A DNA stretch of 64,000 bases from Monoplex corrugatus (GCA_030674185.1 JAPXFY010000015.1:18822989-18886988), one strand, 5' to 3'; shown: positions 20,886 through 52,090, numbered from the stretch's first letter. Numbers and translations are program-made. Notes: generated by a model not told the origin, from the sequence alone.

Positions 20886-21052
20886 TTGAATGACGAGGTC
20901 GCTTGTCCGAAAACAAATGTCTGTGATGATGGGGGCTGGAATGATGATTCGAGAGGTGCTTTTTCCAGCAAATGCCTGCACAGAGAGTACAAGGGATTGC
21001 ACCACAAGGCCCTGGCAAGGCCACTTTCGCTTCATCTTGGTTTTAGCTGCTA
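20886..21052 (-). CDS. Candidate penultimate exon of the same unidentified gene
   Basis: The minus-strand frame reads KRKWPCQGLVVQSLVLSVQA, then AGKSTSRIIIPAPIITD and CFRTSDLVIQ, and ends at CAA|GTTTATG, a weak donor. The acceptor is gaccgattttag or gattttagcag, near 21053. The exon ends on a codon boundary, compatible with the exon at 20193. No further upstream exon was found in the repeat-rich 21.1-23.9 kb. Function is unknown. Confidence 0.35.
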
Positions 21053-21109
21053 AAATCGGTCAAAACAGAGCAATGTACTGGTGCCATCATGTTCACAGTC
21101 CAACATGAT

Positions 21110-21386
21110 GCAGCTCATATGACGCCGAAACAAGGTTGTCTCCATTGCAAAAGTAAAACAAGCAAAAAACGAGACAAAACAGACCTTTAACTCAACAGAA
21201 TTAACTGTCTCGTCCAAAATACAAAACGAAACAAAACAGACATCTCCGAGGAATATAAAACATTAAAAAAAAAAAGAAAAAAAAGAAAAACAAAAAAAAA
21301 GATAAAAAAAGAAAGAAGACTTCTTGGTAGTTGGGCAGGCTAGGAGTCCACAAGACTTTTGCTGAGTGCTGTGTCAGTATGATATT
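21110..21386 (+). repeat. Family D copy followed by A-rich sequence
   Basis: It contains caaggttgtctccattgcaa, then gaattaactgtctcgtcca and catctccgaggaatataaaa, matching the order of the 21850 copy. It is followed by an imperfect poly-A tract of about 60 bases (21265-21317). Confidence 0.5.
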
Positions 21387-21760
21387 TAGGTAGGTTATTT
21401 TTGTTTAAAGCCCAGTGGACCAAGCAGAGCCATATCAGGGCTATAACCGGTTCAAATTACATACAATACTTAAAACAGGAAATTAAAAGGAGCAGAAAAT
21501 TAAGTACACATATCAATTTACCACACAGGGCATTAAAAAAAAACATACCTGAAGACAATTTTAAACATTATTAAGGACACTAAAACATATATACAAACGA
21601 GCCTGAATTATCTGAAATTCCTTCCACATATCTCGCTTCCCTAAAGCCAAAAATGCACTTAATATAAGTACCCAATTGTCAATACTAGGAGAAAGTATAC
21701 AACACTTCATCGAACACATAAAGGTGAATGGACCAGCAAGTGAATGTTAAAGAATTTAGA
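21387..21760 (+). repeat. Family L dispersed repeat
   Basis: It starts tttttgtttaaagcccagtg and passes through aattaagtacacatatcaat, then ctgaattatctgaaatt, gccaaaaatgcacttaat and acccaattgtcaat. Confidence 0.65.
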
Positions 21761-21849
21761 AGAGAAATATAAAGAAAATATATTCTTTTAATCTAATGAA
21801 GTAATCTTGTGTGGTTCCAGTATCTATCAAGAGAATGACGGACAGGAAA

Positions 21850-22160
21850 CACACTGTCAAGGAAAGTAAATGTGAATATATTGTTACAGCCCCAAGAGAG
21901 GAAAAGCAAGATAGTCTCCCTTGCAAATCTAAAAAAACAGAAGACCAACTAGATTTTTTCCTCAACAGAATGAACTGTGTGGTCTAAAGTAAAAAAAAAA
22001 AAAAAACAAGAAAGAAACCTCTGAGGTTCAGGTTCAGGTTCATACTGCTTATAGCCCAGCCAACTACTACAGCCATATCAGGGCTAACACCATGTCAAAA
22101 ATGACACCCAGGTTAAGATTAAAAAAAATAAAACAAAAAAGCCGTTAACTTCTGAGGAAG
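21850..22160 (+). repeat. Family D copy interrupted by a family S element
   Basis: The D sequence (aaagtaaatgtgaatatatt, ccccaagagagg, agtctcccttgcaaa, gaatgaactgtgtggtc) is interrupted at tctgagg by a family S element at about 22025-22152. TCTGAGG is found again right after it, so the insertion has a 7-bp target duplication. Confidence 0.65.
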
Positions 22161-22671
22161 ACAACCCAAACACACACACACACACACACACAGTGACACA
22201 CACACACACACACACAGAGAAAAGAAAGAAGTCTGCTGGTGGCTGGGTAATAGTTCAAAGAGCACATATCACTGTTTAGGTCCTCCAATGGGAAGGTCCT
22301 ATGTTTCCAAAGCAGATGAAATTTTCATTCTGTAAAGAACTTGTCAGACCTGATGCCTGGGATACTGAGAGGAGAGGTACCTCCACACACATACTTATGC
22401 AGAACAAGCCACCCAAACTAATGGTAGCAGAACTCCACACAGTGTAAAGACATCACTTAAGCAACAACCACAGCTCCAAAAAAGGTAAAGAAAAGATTCT
22501 GAGACATAAGCATAAGGAAAATACATTCTTTTAATCTGGGAAAGCAATCTTCAGTGTTTCAAGGTTTACAAAAACAAAGTTGTTGTCAGGGAGACAATAC
22601 TGTCAAGTAAAGTAAATGGAAATACATTGTTACAGGCCCATGAGAGTGGGAGCAAGGTTGTCTCCCTTTTA
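22161..22671. repeat. Short (CA)n tracts and diverged repeat DNA
   Basis: (CA)n occurs at 22170-22217. The stretch 22270-22340 (tccaatgggaaggtcctatg, ttccaaagcag) resembles 28780-28850. A family D start (aagtaaatggaaatacattg) lies at 22610. No gene is seen. Confidence 0.4.
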
Positions 22672-22745
22672 GGTTCAGGTATGTATTGTTTACAGCCCAG
22701 CCGACTACTAGAGCCATATCAGAGCTAACACCTCCCTTGCATAGG
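22672..22745 (+). mobile_element. Family S short element with CTCCCTT duplication
   Basis: About 65 bp with the AGCCCAGCCGACTACTAG core is inserted in a family D repeat. CTCCCTT flanks it on both sides (22664-22670 and about 22733-22739). Confidence 0.65.
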
Positions 22746-23950
22746 TAACATCCAGCAAGTCACAGCTGTCAGACAGCAGATGGCCTTCAGATAAGGAGAT
22801 TAGCAGCAAAATAAACCAAGACCAATAAATAGTCCTATATTGACTGACCATGGTTTCTATCAAGACGGGGTGGTATATTTGGCAAAGCAACATCTAAAAA
22901 AAATACCCTGTATGATGGAGCCATCAGGTGTTAAGGGCCACCTAAAATCCTAGCCCACTACATTCACAGAATAGATTTTTTGCCTATGAGCTACTGTTAA
23001 GAACAGAAAGGCTTGAAGGTGCCTTTTAACAAACCATGCAGTATTACTCAAACGTCTACATAGCATCTAAATCAGTTGAAAATGGTTCTCATCCATTGGG
23101 ACCCTCCATGGTGGAGCAGCACCAAGTCCTGAATCAAAACAGAATCCACACTCAGCTACAGAAGGTCCCTCCTATATTCTTGAAACACATGGGAATACTG
23201 GAGGAAAACTACTGTTTGCACTATGACACAAAAATTACCCATCCAGCAGAGACCTTTCATAGTCATGTTCGGGTTCATGTTGCTTATAGCCCAACTGACT
23301 ACGACTGCCATATCAGGGCTAACATAGTCATGTGCTGGAATGTAGAAAGGGTCACAAACAAGAAAAAATGTAGAAAGGGTCACAAACAAGAAAACCTAGC
23401 TGAGCATATACTATATGAGAACAACAACAAAGCCAAAGTCACCAATGAAGAAATTGGGAAGATTTCTGATTGGGAAACAAGCAGCCAATGAAACTGCTAA
23501 GAGCTATGTTGTCAACATCAGACAGGCCCACAACAAAATACAGAACCATGCCCTCAGATTCATCTATCCAAAAAGAAAAACTGGAGACATTTACAGGAAT
23601 CCAGCTTCCAAGCCTGACAAGGAAAGCAAGAACAAGATGCTGGCTTAAAAATCTTCAGCGTTTGAAGATCATCCCTTTCAGCAGAAGTTGAACTGTCTCT
23701 CCAAAAATCGCCTGAAACAGAGCAGCTTTGTCTATGACAGCAAGAGTTTACCAGGGCAACGTCAGCAAGCTGTGAAGAAATACATTTCACCATGTCCTTT
23801 GTAACTGCCAGAACTGTGGATAACAGAACAGCTAGAAACTGAAATCCACACACACACAATGAACTGATCATATTCCAATTCAGTTACTAAGTTATTAAGT
23901 AACAGTATAACATGGTCAATAACAAACCAAAACCCCTATTACATTTTAAG
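22746..23950. other. No assigned gene; family S copy and a 28-bp duplication
   Basis: A family S element at about 23270-23325 is flanked by CATAGTCATGT on both sides. A 28-bp tandem pair (atgtagaaagggtcacaaac) lies at 23339-23394. Overlapping plus frames at 23036-23691 have no recognised domain. The AAR2 3' UTR should extend from 23950 leftwards, but no clear AATAAA was found. Confidence 0.4.
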
Positions 23951-43838
<19,888 letters not shown>

Positions 43839-43871
43839 TGTGATCTGTAGATGTGGTTACTTCTGCTCGAC
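43839..43871 (-). other. AAR2 5' UTR piece, second exon side
   Basis: 33 bases between ctgtttcag (acceptor at 43872-43873) and the start codon. Confidence 0.6.
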
Positions 43872-43970
43872 CTGAAACAGACATATCAAGCAAAGTCAAA
43901 TAAATATACACATTTATGGCATCTATCATGACTATTGAATTGTATAATTCAAATGTGATTTTGATTTCAT

Positions 43971-44132
43971 TTAACCCTTTGACTCCCTCACCCCATCTGC
44001 TAGCATCATACATTGTCAGCAATGACAGCAAAGTAAAAACTTAACCCTGGAAGAAGCTGGTGGATAGGGTGAGGAAGTGAAAGGGTTAAGTTTTTCCAGC
44101 TTATGGACAGGCTGCAGGAGTCAAAGGGTTAA
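43971..44132. mobile_element. Family P foldback MITE, copy 11
   Basis: TTAACCCTTTGACTCCCTCA at left and gcaggagtcaaagggttaa at right, with TTAA at both ends. The inner element is reduced to its right half (ggaagaagctggtggatagg). Confidence 0.8.
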
Positions 44133-44789
44133 ATTAATCTTAGCTCATGTCATGTCTTCGGATCTTTTGAGACCAATTGCCTGAGGAATCTGCTTTGCAT
44201 ACATATTACATTTACACTTACAGACAAAATGTTTTGTATACTTATTATACACAGAATCATATATGCAATAAAATCATCACCCTAGTCAGCTGACATTGGC
44301 CACATCTAACGACAGTCAATGTCAATGACGTAAAACCATTAAAGCAATGTAAACTTGCTGTTAAGTTTTGTCATCCACCAAGGACCTAGTTCACAGTGTC
44401 CAAGACCATCCTTCAGAGTACCCTGGAACTGAAGGAAACTGTTGCTGAAGTCAACTCACTGAGAAGTGGACGGCAAACAGCACAGAACAGAATCTACAGC
44501 ACACCCTAAACTGCTTTATATCAACAGACATACAGAGACACTCCATAAAATGGTTCCAAATTCGAATAACTATACTATAATGATTCTGGTCACAAACATA
44601 ATTTTGAAAGAAATGAAAATCCCCGATTATAGCCAATGCAGAATCTGTAGGACTGCACTGAGGCACAGAACAATTTTTGTGGAGAAGTATTAATCAAAAA
44701 CACAGATTTCATTTGGATTTTTTAAAAAGTTTAAAACGTATCAAACATGTCACATCTGTGTGTGAATGTGTGCATGCATGTGTCTATAT
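44133..44789. other. No gene recognised
   Basis: AT-rich sequence, no repeat match found. It lies within the presumed 5' UTR intron of AAR2. Confidence 0.35.
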
Positions 44790-46173
44790 CATGGGTGCAA
44801 CTCCTGAAAAAAGAAAAAACCTGAAAGGCAGGGGTCCAGGGGCTGCCCAGGTCCCGGCGGGGTACAGGGGCAGAGAGCCTTGAAGCTGAAAGAAAATTAG
44901 CCTTTTTATGATGATTTGGGGGGTCTCTCCTTTAATCTGAGCATGAACAAATGAACAGAAAAATTGACATATTTCTGACTTACATGGTAACAGAATAGCA
45001 GTGTTACCACCAGTACTAACCATGATAGATTACTAGTTAATCATGAAAGAAAAATCTAGAAGAAGCAACAGCTGAATAATTCTGTCAAAGTCAGTCTTAA
45101 GAATACAGAAACTAGTCCAGTACAGTGCAGTCAATATCACTCTTTTGCTCCAATCCTCCTTCACAGTTTATCTGCCAAACAGTATCCTTGTGTTTATAAC
45201 ACAGGTCCAAACTGACCATAACACAGTATCTGACAATCCTCTAAGTGATGAGGAGACAGAAATCATTTGAAGATTAGCACTAGTCATTCATAAGGTGTTT
45301 CCAGGCCAACATGAGTGTAGCCTTTGTTCATAAAATCAACAACATCAGTAACAGTTCAGACACATTATTGTTTTAAAAAAGTGGAAGATGGTTAAATGTC
45401 CATTCTAGATTTCTTCAGAAACTGTCTGATGTCTTGTGATGACTTCATGGCAGCTCTTTTGCCACCTTTTGGCACTGTGTAGATGGTGGAACTGGGTTTG
45501 TGCAGAAGTGGCCTGTGCAGAAATAGCATGAAAACGTAACTAACCATCACATTTTCCTAGTGGCTGGGATGATCGGCATGTTCCTTTAGTTTTTTCTTTC
45601 CACTCTTGCCGTAGGCTACTTGATTTGCTTAGAGCAAACTGTGCAGAAACATGTTCCTGGTAAGTCAAGTTTCCAACACCACTCTCCGTACTCTTTGTCC
45701 TGCTCGTCTTTCTGCTTCAGCCACTCCCACCTCCACTTGTTTTTCACCCCTTCCTCCACCTTCGCAAGACGTGAAAAATCTGCTTCCGTGAGATAATGCA
45801 TACTCAAACGTCGAACGAAAAGTCGCCTGCTTCGTGGAACAAAGATGGCACAAATTTGCAACAGCAGTATTCCGGTCACGTGCTTCGGATCTTCTGTACC
45901 TCCAACAGAGGAGAGCTCCAATCACTTTGCTTACGAACACTCCGAGCGGAAGCGGAGTTGCTCACTGTATCGAAGGATTTTAATCGGCATTTTTTTCCCA
46001 ATCGCTTTGCTTACGAACACTCCGAGCAGAAGTGGAGTTGCTCACTGTATCGAAGGATTTTAATCGGCTTTTTTTTTCTTTTTCCTTGTCAAATTTTCAA
46101 AAACCGGATCTGTCCGCTCGATCGTTTTTCAAAAACCGGATTCCGGTCTGTAGCCGGAGGAGTTGCACCCATG
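44790..46173 (-). mobile_element. TIR transposon relic with BED-finger-like coding remains
   Basis: Perfect 16-bp inverted ends: CATGGGTGCAACTCCT at 44790-44805 and its complement at 46158-46173. Flanks are CTATAT and CTATAC, a possible 6-bp part of a target duplication. Inside, the minus strand carries a zinc-finger frame (45616-45921) and a second short coding-like piece near 45400-45510. Two 80-bp tandem repeats lie at 45920-46075. The finger and ends suggest a hAT- or P-like DNA transposon, but no transposase core was seen. Confidence 0.55.
45616..45921 (-). pseudogene. BED-type zinc finger ORF (partial)
   Basis: The minus-strand frame includes LSMHYLTEADFSRLAKVEEG, KNKWRWEWLKQKDEQDKEYG and WCWKLDLPGTCFCTVCSKQ. 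The C-x2-C (CTVC) is followed in a shifted frame by VAYGKSGKKKLKEHADHPSH, which supplies H residues at BED-like spacing. A piece at 45510-45400 (TVPKGGKRAAMKSSQDIRQF) after a tttctgcacag acceptor may be the next exon. The frame break suggests a relic. It may bind DNA as part of the surrounding TIR element. Confidence 0.4.
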
Positions 46174-46184
46174 CTATACGGATG

Positions 46185-46501
46185 CGAATATGTATGTGTG
46201 TGTACATATGTTCAAATGTGTGTGTACATATGTTCAAATGTGTGTGTACATATGTTCATGTCTATGCACATTGTGTGTGTGTGTGTGTGTGTCACTGTGT
46301 GTGTGCGTGAGTGAATGGCTGTGCCAGGTGTGTAACAGTGTGAGAGTGTATGTAATGTATATGTATCATTTGTATGTAATGTGTGTGTATGTGTGTGCGT
46401 GTGTTTGCATGTTTACGTGCGTGCGTGTGTGTGTGCGTGTGTGTGTGAGTGTGTGTGCGCGCGCATGTGTACATGTGTATGTGAGAGAGAGACTCGGAGA
46501 G

Positions 46502-46567
<66 letters not shown>

Positions 46568-46735
46568 GTGTATGTGTGTGTGTGTGTCTGTGTGTGTGTG
46601 TGTGTCTGTGTGTGTGATGTGTGTGCGTGTGTTGTGTGTGTGCGATGCATGTGTACGTGTATGTGTGTGTGTGTGCGTGCATGTGTGTGTGCATGCATGC
46701 GTGCATGTGTGTGTGAGTGTGTGTGTACAGTGTGT
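46185..46735. repeat. Complex (TG)n microsatellite with 20-bp units
   Basis: It starts with four units of tgtgtgtacatatgttcaaa (46196-46262) and continues as a long imperfect (TG)n with a perfect part at 46505-46565. Confidence 0.95.
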
Positions 46736-46929
46736 TCAGCAATTAGTGTAGTTTCATCAACTTGTGAATACTTCAGTTGTCTTGTGCTTGTAAAGACTTT
46801 TCTGGTGATATACAGATTTTGGTTCTTGATTCAGTCTTTCCACAGTTGTCACTTTATATGCACAAAATAAAGATAATAGATCTAGATCACTGTTTCTGCT
46901 ATGTAAAAAAAAAAAAAAAAAAAAAAAAA
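46736..46929 (+). other. Retroposed transcript 3' end: AATAAA and poly-A
   Basis: About 165 bp of ordinary sequence ends in AATAAA at 46865-46870 and, 32 bases later, a run of about 27 A. The spacing is that of a polyadenylated RNA end copied into the genome. The upstream body is lost in the microsatellite. Confidence 0.55.
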
Positions 46930-47217
46930 CGTTTTATACCACTGTAAAGCTACTTTTTACTTTTTTTGTGGCACTAATTACATAATTATTTCAAAAAAAT
47001 ATTTTATATAGGCCTACCTAACTATAGTCACTATTCATCTATTGTGACTATACTCAGGAGTCGGAAGCTCCCAACGCTGCTTTATTTCAACCATACAGGG
47101 TTTGCGAACGGCAGCAAGAACGGCCAGACACGATACTCAAGACACATCCCATTTCGCTTTTCAGCAAGGTCTAAACGTACTACCGTAATACGTAGACCAA
47201 ACCAAACGTTAACGTAC

Positions 47218-47330
47218 CTCCAAAATCCAAATGGCCCAAAAGGAACCGAAGTTCGCCGTCTTTCCAAGCCGTCACAAGACTTTCCCTGTGTAAAGTTTAC
47301 ATATGCCTTTATATATCAAAGTGACTTGCA
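47218..47330 (-). other. Candidate non-coding first exon of AAR2
   Basis: The minus strand reads gacggcttggaaagacggcg, then ccttttgggccatttggatt and ends TTGGAG|GTACGTT, a strong donor at 47218/47217. The sequence is more GC-rich than its surroundings and is not repetitive. It would splice to the acceptor at 43872. No transcript evidence is available. Confidence 0.3.
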
Positions 47331-47904
47331 CTAGTTCTGTGGACGTAGTAGGCTAGTACTTGTACTTTGCAGAAAGCCTACTCAGTTTCCAGTTTTACTT
47401 TCAGTTTCTAAAGATGGCGTCTCCGTCCGCAAAGTACTCACTAACATGAATGCAGTGTACTACTACTACTAATATCGTTGTTACCTAGAAGTGTGTCCAC
47501 ATAGTAGTAAAGTAGAAACAAGTAGAGTATGCTTCTAATCATTTACGTACCTGTTTCAAGACTATTCTTTCCCGCACACCAGAAAAAGCGTTCATCAAAT
47601 CGTTCGGGTGAACTCTCGTCAAACGCTTGCAAAACGTCGGAACAAGGGATTTAATGCATGTCGTCATGTGTGTATCAAGCATGATTTCCCTTTTAATATT
47701 TCCCAAAAGTATTATCTAGGCTAATCAACAATGCGACGTTGTTTTACGCACTCTATGCAGGCGGTATGTTGCTGCACTGCCTTTATAATAATCTGACTTC
47801 GATGGGCAAGCATGCTGGGTGTTTTCTTAAGCCATCCATTGACATGACTTAGAGGATCTTGAATATGCTTTGTTGATACTCTGCCATTTCTTTTAGCATC
47901 TTTA
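47331..47904. other. Possible AAR2 promoter side, no gene recognised
   Basis: An AAGATGGCGTC word (YY1-like) lies at 47413 on the plus strand. It may instead belong to a diverged repeat also seen at 48086 (tctcaagatggtaatctcca) and 51935. Confidence 0.25.
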
Positions 47905-47975
47905 TAATAATAATAATAATAATTACAATATTTATTTATATAGCGCAAAAATCTTGATAAAATCACACATACAAA
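47905..47975 (-). repeat. LINE tail remnant with (AAT)n
   Basis: taataataataataa, then ttacaatatttatttatata and gcgcaaaaatcttgataaaa. The same tail as at 35240. Confidence 0.65.
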
Positions 47976-49136
47976 GTTATTCCTAGTGCTTGTTCTTTTT
48001 CGTTATCATTTCATTTTGTCTTCAAGCAATACATGTTTCTCTTTAGTTAGGCTTAGGCCTTATCTGTTTTCACTTTTAATTTCTCAAGATGGTAATCTCC
48101 ACGTTCAGAATAAAACCCATTTGGCAGATGCAATGACACCATAAATGCCATGTAATAGATAAGATCCAAACAAAATGATCATGACACAAGTCATAACCCT
48201 GCGAAAAAGCCGCAATAAGGTGTTCAAGGGGGTGGGGTGAGAGTCAAACAGCCTGAAACAGAATAGTGTACACAATCAGCGCTTCAAAATCATTATGTAT
48301 GCGTACATGTGTCCTCTACAGCTTGGTGCATAACATTTCCGATACTGAAACCGAGAGATCCCGAAGCTCCTGCACGAGGATGTCCGGACATGTGCACGAG
48401 GAGCCGCGGAGCGGTATACATAGAAAACGTGAAAATTGATGCGCTGGCCAAAGAGTCCAGTAATTACCATATTAAGATATGCGAGACAACATGCACCGAA
48501 GTGTCGAGAGGAAGCTGTTCTACGCTAACTGATATTATAGTGATAACTGTTACGAGCCATATTTTTCATGATAACGGAGATATTTTTTTACCTTTACAAA
48601 CAGGTGTGTGATCTATGGCATAGCCATAGGTCATCTAATTTTAGTACGTTTCCCTGGGAAATCTTAACGGGAAATAACTCGTCATATATACGAATGGCCG
48701 TGGTGTGTCTAGACTAAAGGTTTGTGTACACTGATTTTTTATTATGTCCTGTGTTCTCTTCGCTGTGTTGTTTTGTGTGACTGTTCGTAAACCATATAAA
48801 TGATGGGCATGTATGTTTATGTGTAAACGAGCTCTGATATGCCGATTTATCAATCGCATCATGTTATTCATATTCATGATATGAGGTCCTTCATCAATGG
48901 GACTTGACTATAGGCCTACGACTTGTTTTGTTAAATGCTGTTCCAAGGCCATCTTCTGCACGGTTCGTGTTAGACGCAGTGTTATATAGCCTGTACGTAA
49001 TAAGACTCACTGACAAGTATTCCACAAGTATGGTAACCAATGGTGATATAGGAAACATGATAATACCATAACGGTAACAATAAATATGGCTGCCTGTTTA
49101 ATAACTTGCAGTTAAATCTCCAGAGACAGTGGCTGC
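47976..49136. other. No gene recognised
   Basis: The 100-aa plus frame at 48309-48611 has no recognised domain. Sequence looks unique apart from a dispersed-repeat piece at 48070-48150. Confidence 0.35.
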
Positions 49137-49326
49137 ATAACCCTTTGACTCCCTCACCCTATCCACCAACTGCAAAAACTTGACCCTTTGACTCCCTCAC
49201 CCTAACCACCAGCTTCCTGTAGGAAGCTGGTAGATAGGATGGAGTCAAAGGGTTGAATTTTTCCTGTGCTAGCATGGTTGGCAATGCAGGATGCTGGTGG
49301 ACAGGGTGCGGGAGTCAAAGGGATAA
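49137..49326. mobile_element. Family P foldback MITE, copy 12
   Basis: Full nested form: ataaccctttgactccctca, inner gaccctttgactccctcacc / gatggagtcaaagggttgaa, and outer end ggtgcgggagtcaaagggat. Confidence 0.8.
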
Positions 49327-49649
49327 TCCAAATGCTCTATAGCCTCAAGATGCCAAAATAACAAGACTGAATACTTCGTCTAAGCCTTACTTTTGTGTAT
49401 GTGCACAAGACACCGAACACAAATGTTAATGCCCTTTGCAGGCCATATGGCATATCAGTCTTTGGTCGGTAATAGCAAGCATGAAAAATAGCCAGCACAC
49501 GCATTCTTGAAAAAGGAATGACTGTCTGCATGGAGACTGTACAGCAATGTAATATCTGCACAGTGGAAGCCAAACAACCATGATAACAAGCACAGATATC
49601 AGAGGAAAAAATATTGCTCTGAACAACAACAGCAACAACAACAATAAAA

Positions 49650-49658
49650 GGCACACAT

Positions 49659-49713
<55 letters not shown>

Positions 49714-49845
49714 ACACATATAACATACACACACACATATATACATACACACACACATAATACACATACACACACACACACACACAACACACACACATAC
49801 ACATGTATACACAAACATACACATGTATACACAAACATATAAACT
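49650..49845. repeat. (CA)n/(ACAT)n microsatellite
   Basis: Perfect (CA)n at 49658-49712, then imperfect CATACA repeats. Confidence 0.95.
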
Positions 49846-51534
49846 ACAAACTTCATGGGCTTTCAGTCCAACCCTGGGTAGAGAATGCTCTCAACTCTTA
49901 TTACAATTTTTTCATGGAAACGACCCATTCCTATATTTCTTATCTCCTCACAGAGTTAGATATTCCTAGACAGCTCCTGGTATCAGATAAATGTGTTCTC
50001 TTTCTTCATCATGTAAAGATGAAGACTTTCAGCAAACAGTCATTCTCTTCCTATTCAGTGTACCATGGAATATGCTTCCCACAGATATTCATCATTTGCA
50101 TTCTTTGTCCTCATTTTAAAAAGTTCAGAACATTTAATCAAACAATACTATTACTAGTATTAGCAGTACCAGTATTACTTCTATTTCCTCTATCTTCTTT
50201 ACCTTATTATCCATATTGTGCTACTATGATGTATAAGATAATGCTATTTGTGTATCACTGTATGTGTCATCAGTTTTTTGAAAATTGTCTGTGCATCTTT
50301 CATTCTCTGTATAGGTGTTTGTGTTGATTATATGCATCAGTGAAAGCATGTGTCTATAGATACGTCTGTATTTAACTTTTAAGCATGTATGTCTCTCCAT
50401 CATCCATGTATATGTATCTGTGCAGAGGTATATATTGATCTGTGTGTTTATGTGGAAGAGTTTTCGTATCATACAGTATAATACTGTTGTTTTCTTTTCT
50501 TGCTGTGTGTCTGATCATGCTTGTACCATTGATTTACTGTTGACTTCTTTATATTATATAAGTATTTTCTGTAAAGTGCATAATTAATACTGAGGAATTT
50601 GCTTCCTGGCATGTTGCACAATCATTGTTATTATTAATGGGAGGAGAGAGAGGTATAACAGGAGGAAGTGTATGTACAGAGGTTTTTTCAACACAGCCAT
50701 TTATGACCCCTCCACCTTTATGACCCCTTCCACCTTTTATTATCTATATTGTTGTTATGGCATTCACTGAATATCAAACATCATAATCATGTATCATCAG
50801 ATTGATTGAACAAGGTAAAGAATGCTAACTGACACTCTGCTCTATCATACTTTTTATGAACAGACAAGCATGCGCTTTATGTACAAACTAATAAGTATGC
50901 ATGATATGATAGAATAAATATTTTAATTTAGTATCAAAATATTTTGATTTATTATCAAGGAAGCTTGTGTACTCTAGGTGTAGTTTTAATTTTAAATGAA
51001 AGTGCAATTCGAGGATGTGCAGATGAAATATCATGAATCTTACAGAAGAATATATTTCTTACATAAGTGAGTGTATTCTTATCCTGTGTGGTAATATTGA
51101 AGTTTTCTTTGGATAAACATTGCTATCAGTGGTGTCTGAGTCATTATGTGTTGATGCGTTGTGTGCTTGAATTAGGTCAGCTTTGTATTATCTATGTCCG
51201 TCTATTTATTCTTATCAGAGCTGGCTCTTCCCTTTGACAGTATCATTATCAGTCAGTTGTGGGTGAAAGTATTTTTTCTGTCACTATCAGTAGTACAGTA
51301 TCAGCCAGAAGTGTGTCCATAAACAGTAGATATGATTCTGATGTATATGATATATAATACTTATAGTCACTTATATGTCATGATTAAGTCATTCTCATTG
51401 CAAATGTATACCATGGTGTACATTGTTTGTCTAAGATTCATAACATCGCCGTTTGGTAAGCATGACTTTGTATTAATTCTTTCACATAATGGTTAGATCT
51501 CTGATATAAATGATTATCTTTTTACGCAGTCTGG
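49846..51534. other. AT-rich, non-repetitive; possible 3' UTR-like DNA
   Basis: The 174-aa plus frame 49803-50327 begins in the microsatellite and has no motif. Otherwise no repeats or exons were recognised. Confidence 0.35.
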
Positions 51535-51665
51535 TTTGTTCATTTGAAAGAGCCATGACTCAAAATCTAATCTTTTGAGTTTGATCCCAGATGGCAACAT
51601 TAATAAAAAAAATAAAAAAAATAAAAATTAGTCAAATAAAACTGGCCTGTTCACAGCCGATCTTA
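51535..51665 (+). repeat. tRNA-like SINE relic with A-rich tail
   Basis: gagtttgatcccag resembles a B box, followed by caacattaa and an A-rich (taaaaaaa)n tail to about 51630. Confidence 0.4.
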
Positions 51666-52018
51666 ATGTTTCTGTCATTCTGGTGGTGTCAGCTTAGTGT
51701 TTCATAAGTCCCTGCCCCCCCCCCCCTCCTCACTATTTCAAGACCTTGCCAACACATAGGGTTTTACATAAGCTCAGGCTGTGTACCAGATGATTGCCGC
51801 ATATTTGGATGGAATGTACATGTATATGGATTGTCTGAATGCTATAAATCTGTCTTTATACAAACTCCAATGAGCAAAGTGCCATTGTAGGTTGACAGCA
51901 GTCTCAGTAAATAATAATCTTCAATTTCTCAAAATGATGTCTCCGTGCTCGGAATAGATTTCATATGCGCTAATGTTACACATCATGTGATGGAGAAGAT
52001 AAAAAAAATCCGCCTGAG
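51666..52018. repeat. C-run and dispersed repeat shared with 3.9 kb
   Basis: C homopolymer at 51714-51726, then ctcactatttcaagaccttg, atatttggatggaatg and acaaactccaa in the order seen at 3940-4080. Confidence 0.5.
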
Positions 52019-52090
52019 GGTCAAACCCACGACCCGTGCGTCATCAACATGGCGTTCTAACTAGTTGAGCTAACGGGAACAGCTGGCAGC
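52019..52090 (-). repeat. tRNA-Ile-like pseudogene or SINE head
   Basis: The minus strand reads ttagctcaactagttagaac, gccatgttgatgacgcac and gggtcgtgggtttgaccc. It has good A- and B-box words and overall similarity to tRNA-Ile. The acceptor stem does not pair and the anticodon stem is poor. A T-rich stretch follows, so it is not a working tRNA gene. Confidence 0.5.

Noticed and set aside
22708..22893. Minus frame resembling a signal peptide (VSQYRTIYWSWFILLLISLS)
   Set aside because: It runs into family D and family S repeat DNA and has no convincing donor or partner exon.
46163..46870. 235-aa CVCV-rich frame, and similar frames at 56557-57152, 54432-54899 and 35537-36193 (upstream part)
   Set aside because: They are translated (TG)n/(CA)n repeat; both strands and several frames stay open only because the repeat lacks stop codons.
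47404..47445. AAGATGGCGTC as a YY1-type promoter site
   Set aside because: A similar context occurs in diverged repeat copies at 48.08 and 51.94 kb, so it may be repeat sequence. It is kept only as a weak note.
48309..48611. 100-aa plus frame
   Set aside because: No motif, splice signal or repeat in other positions supports it.
49803..50327. 174-aa plus frame with hydrophobic stretches
   Set aside because: It begins in a microsatellite, has no motif, and the hydrophobicity follows from high T content.
52019..52090. Possible working tRNA-Ile gene
   Set aside because: A and B boxes are fair, but the acceptor and anticodon stems do not pair.
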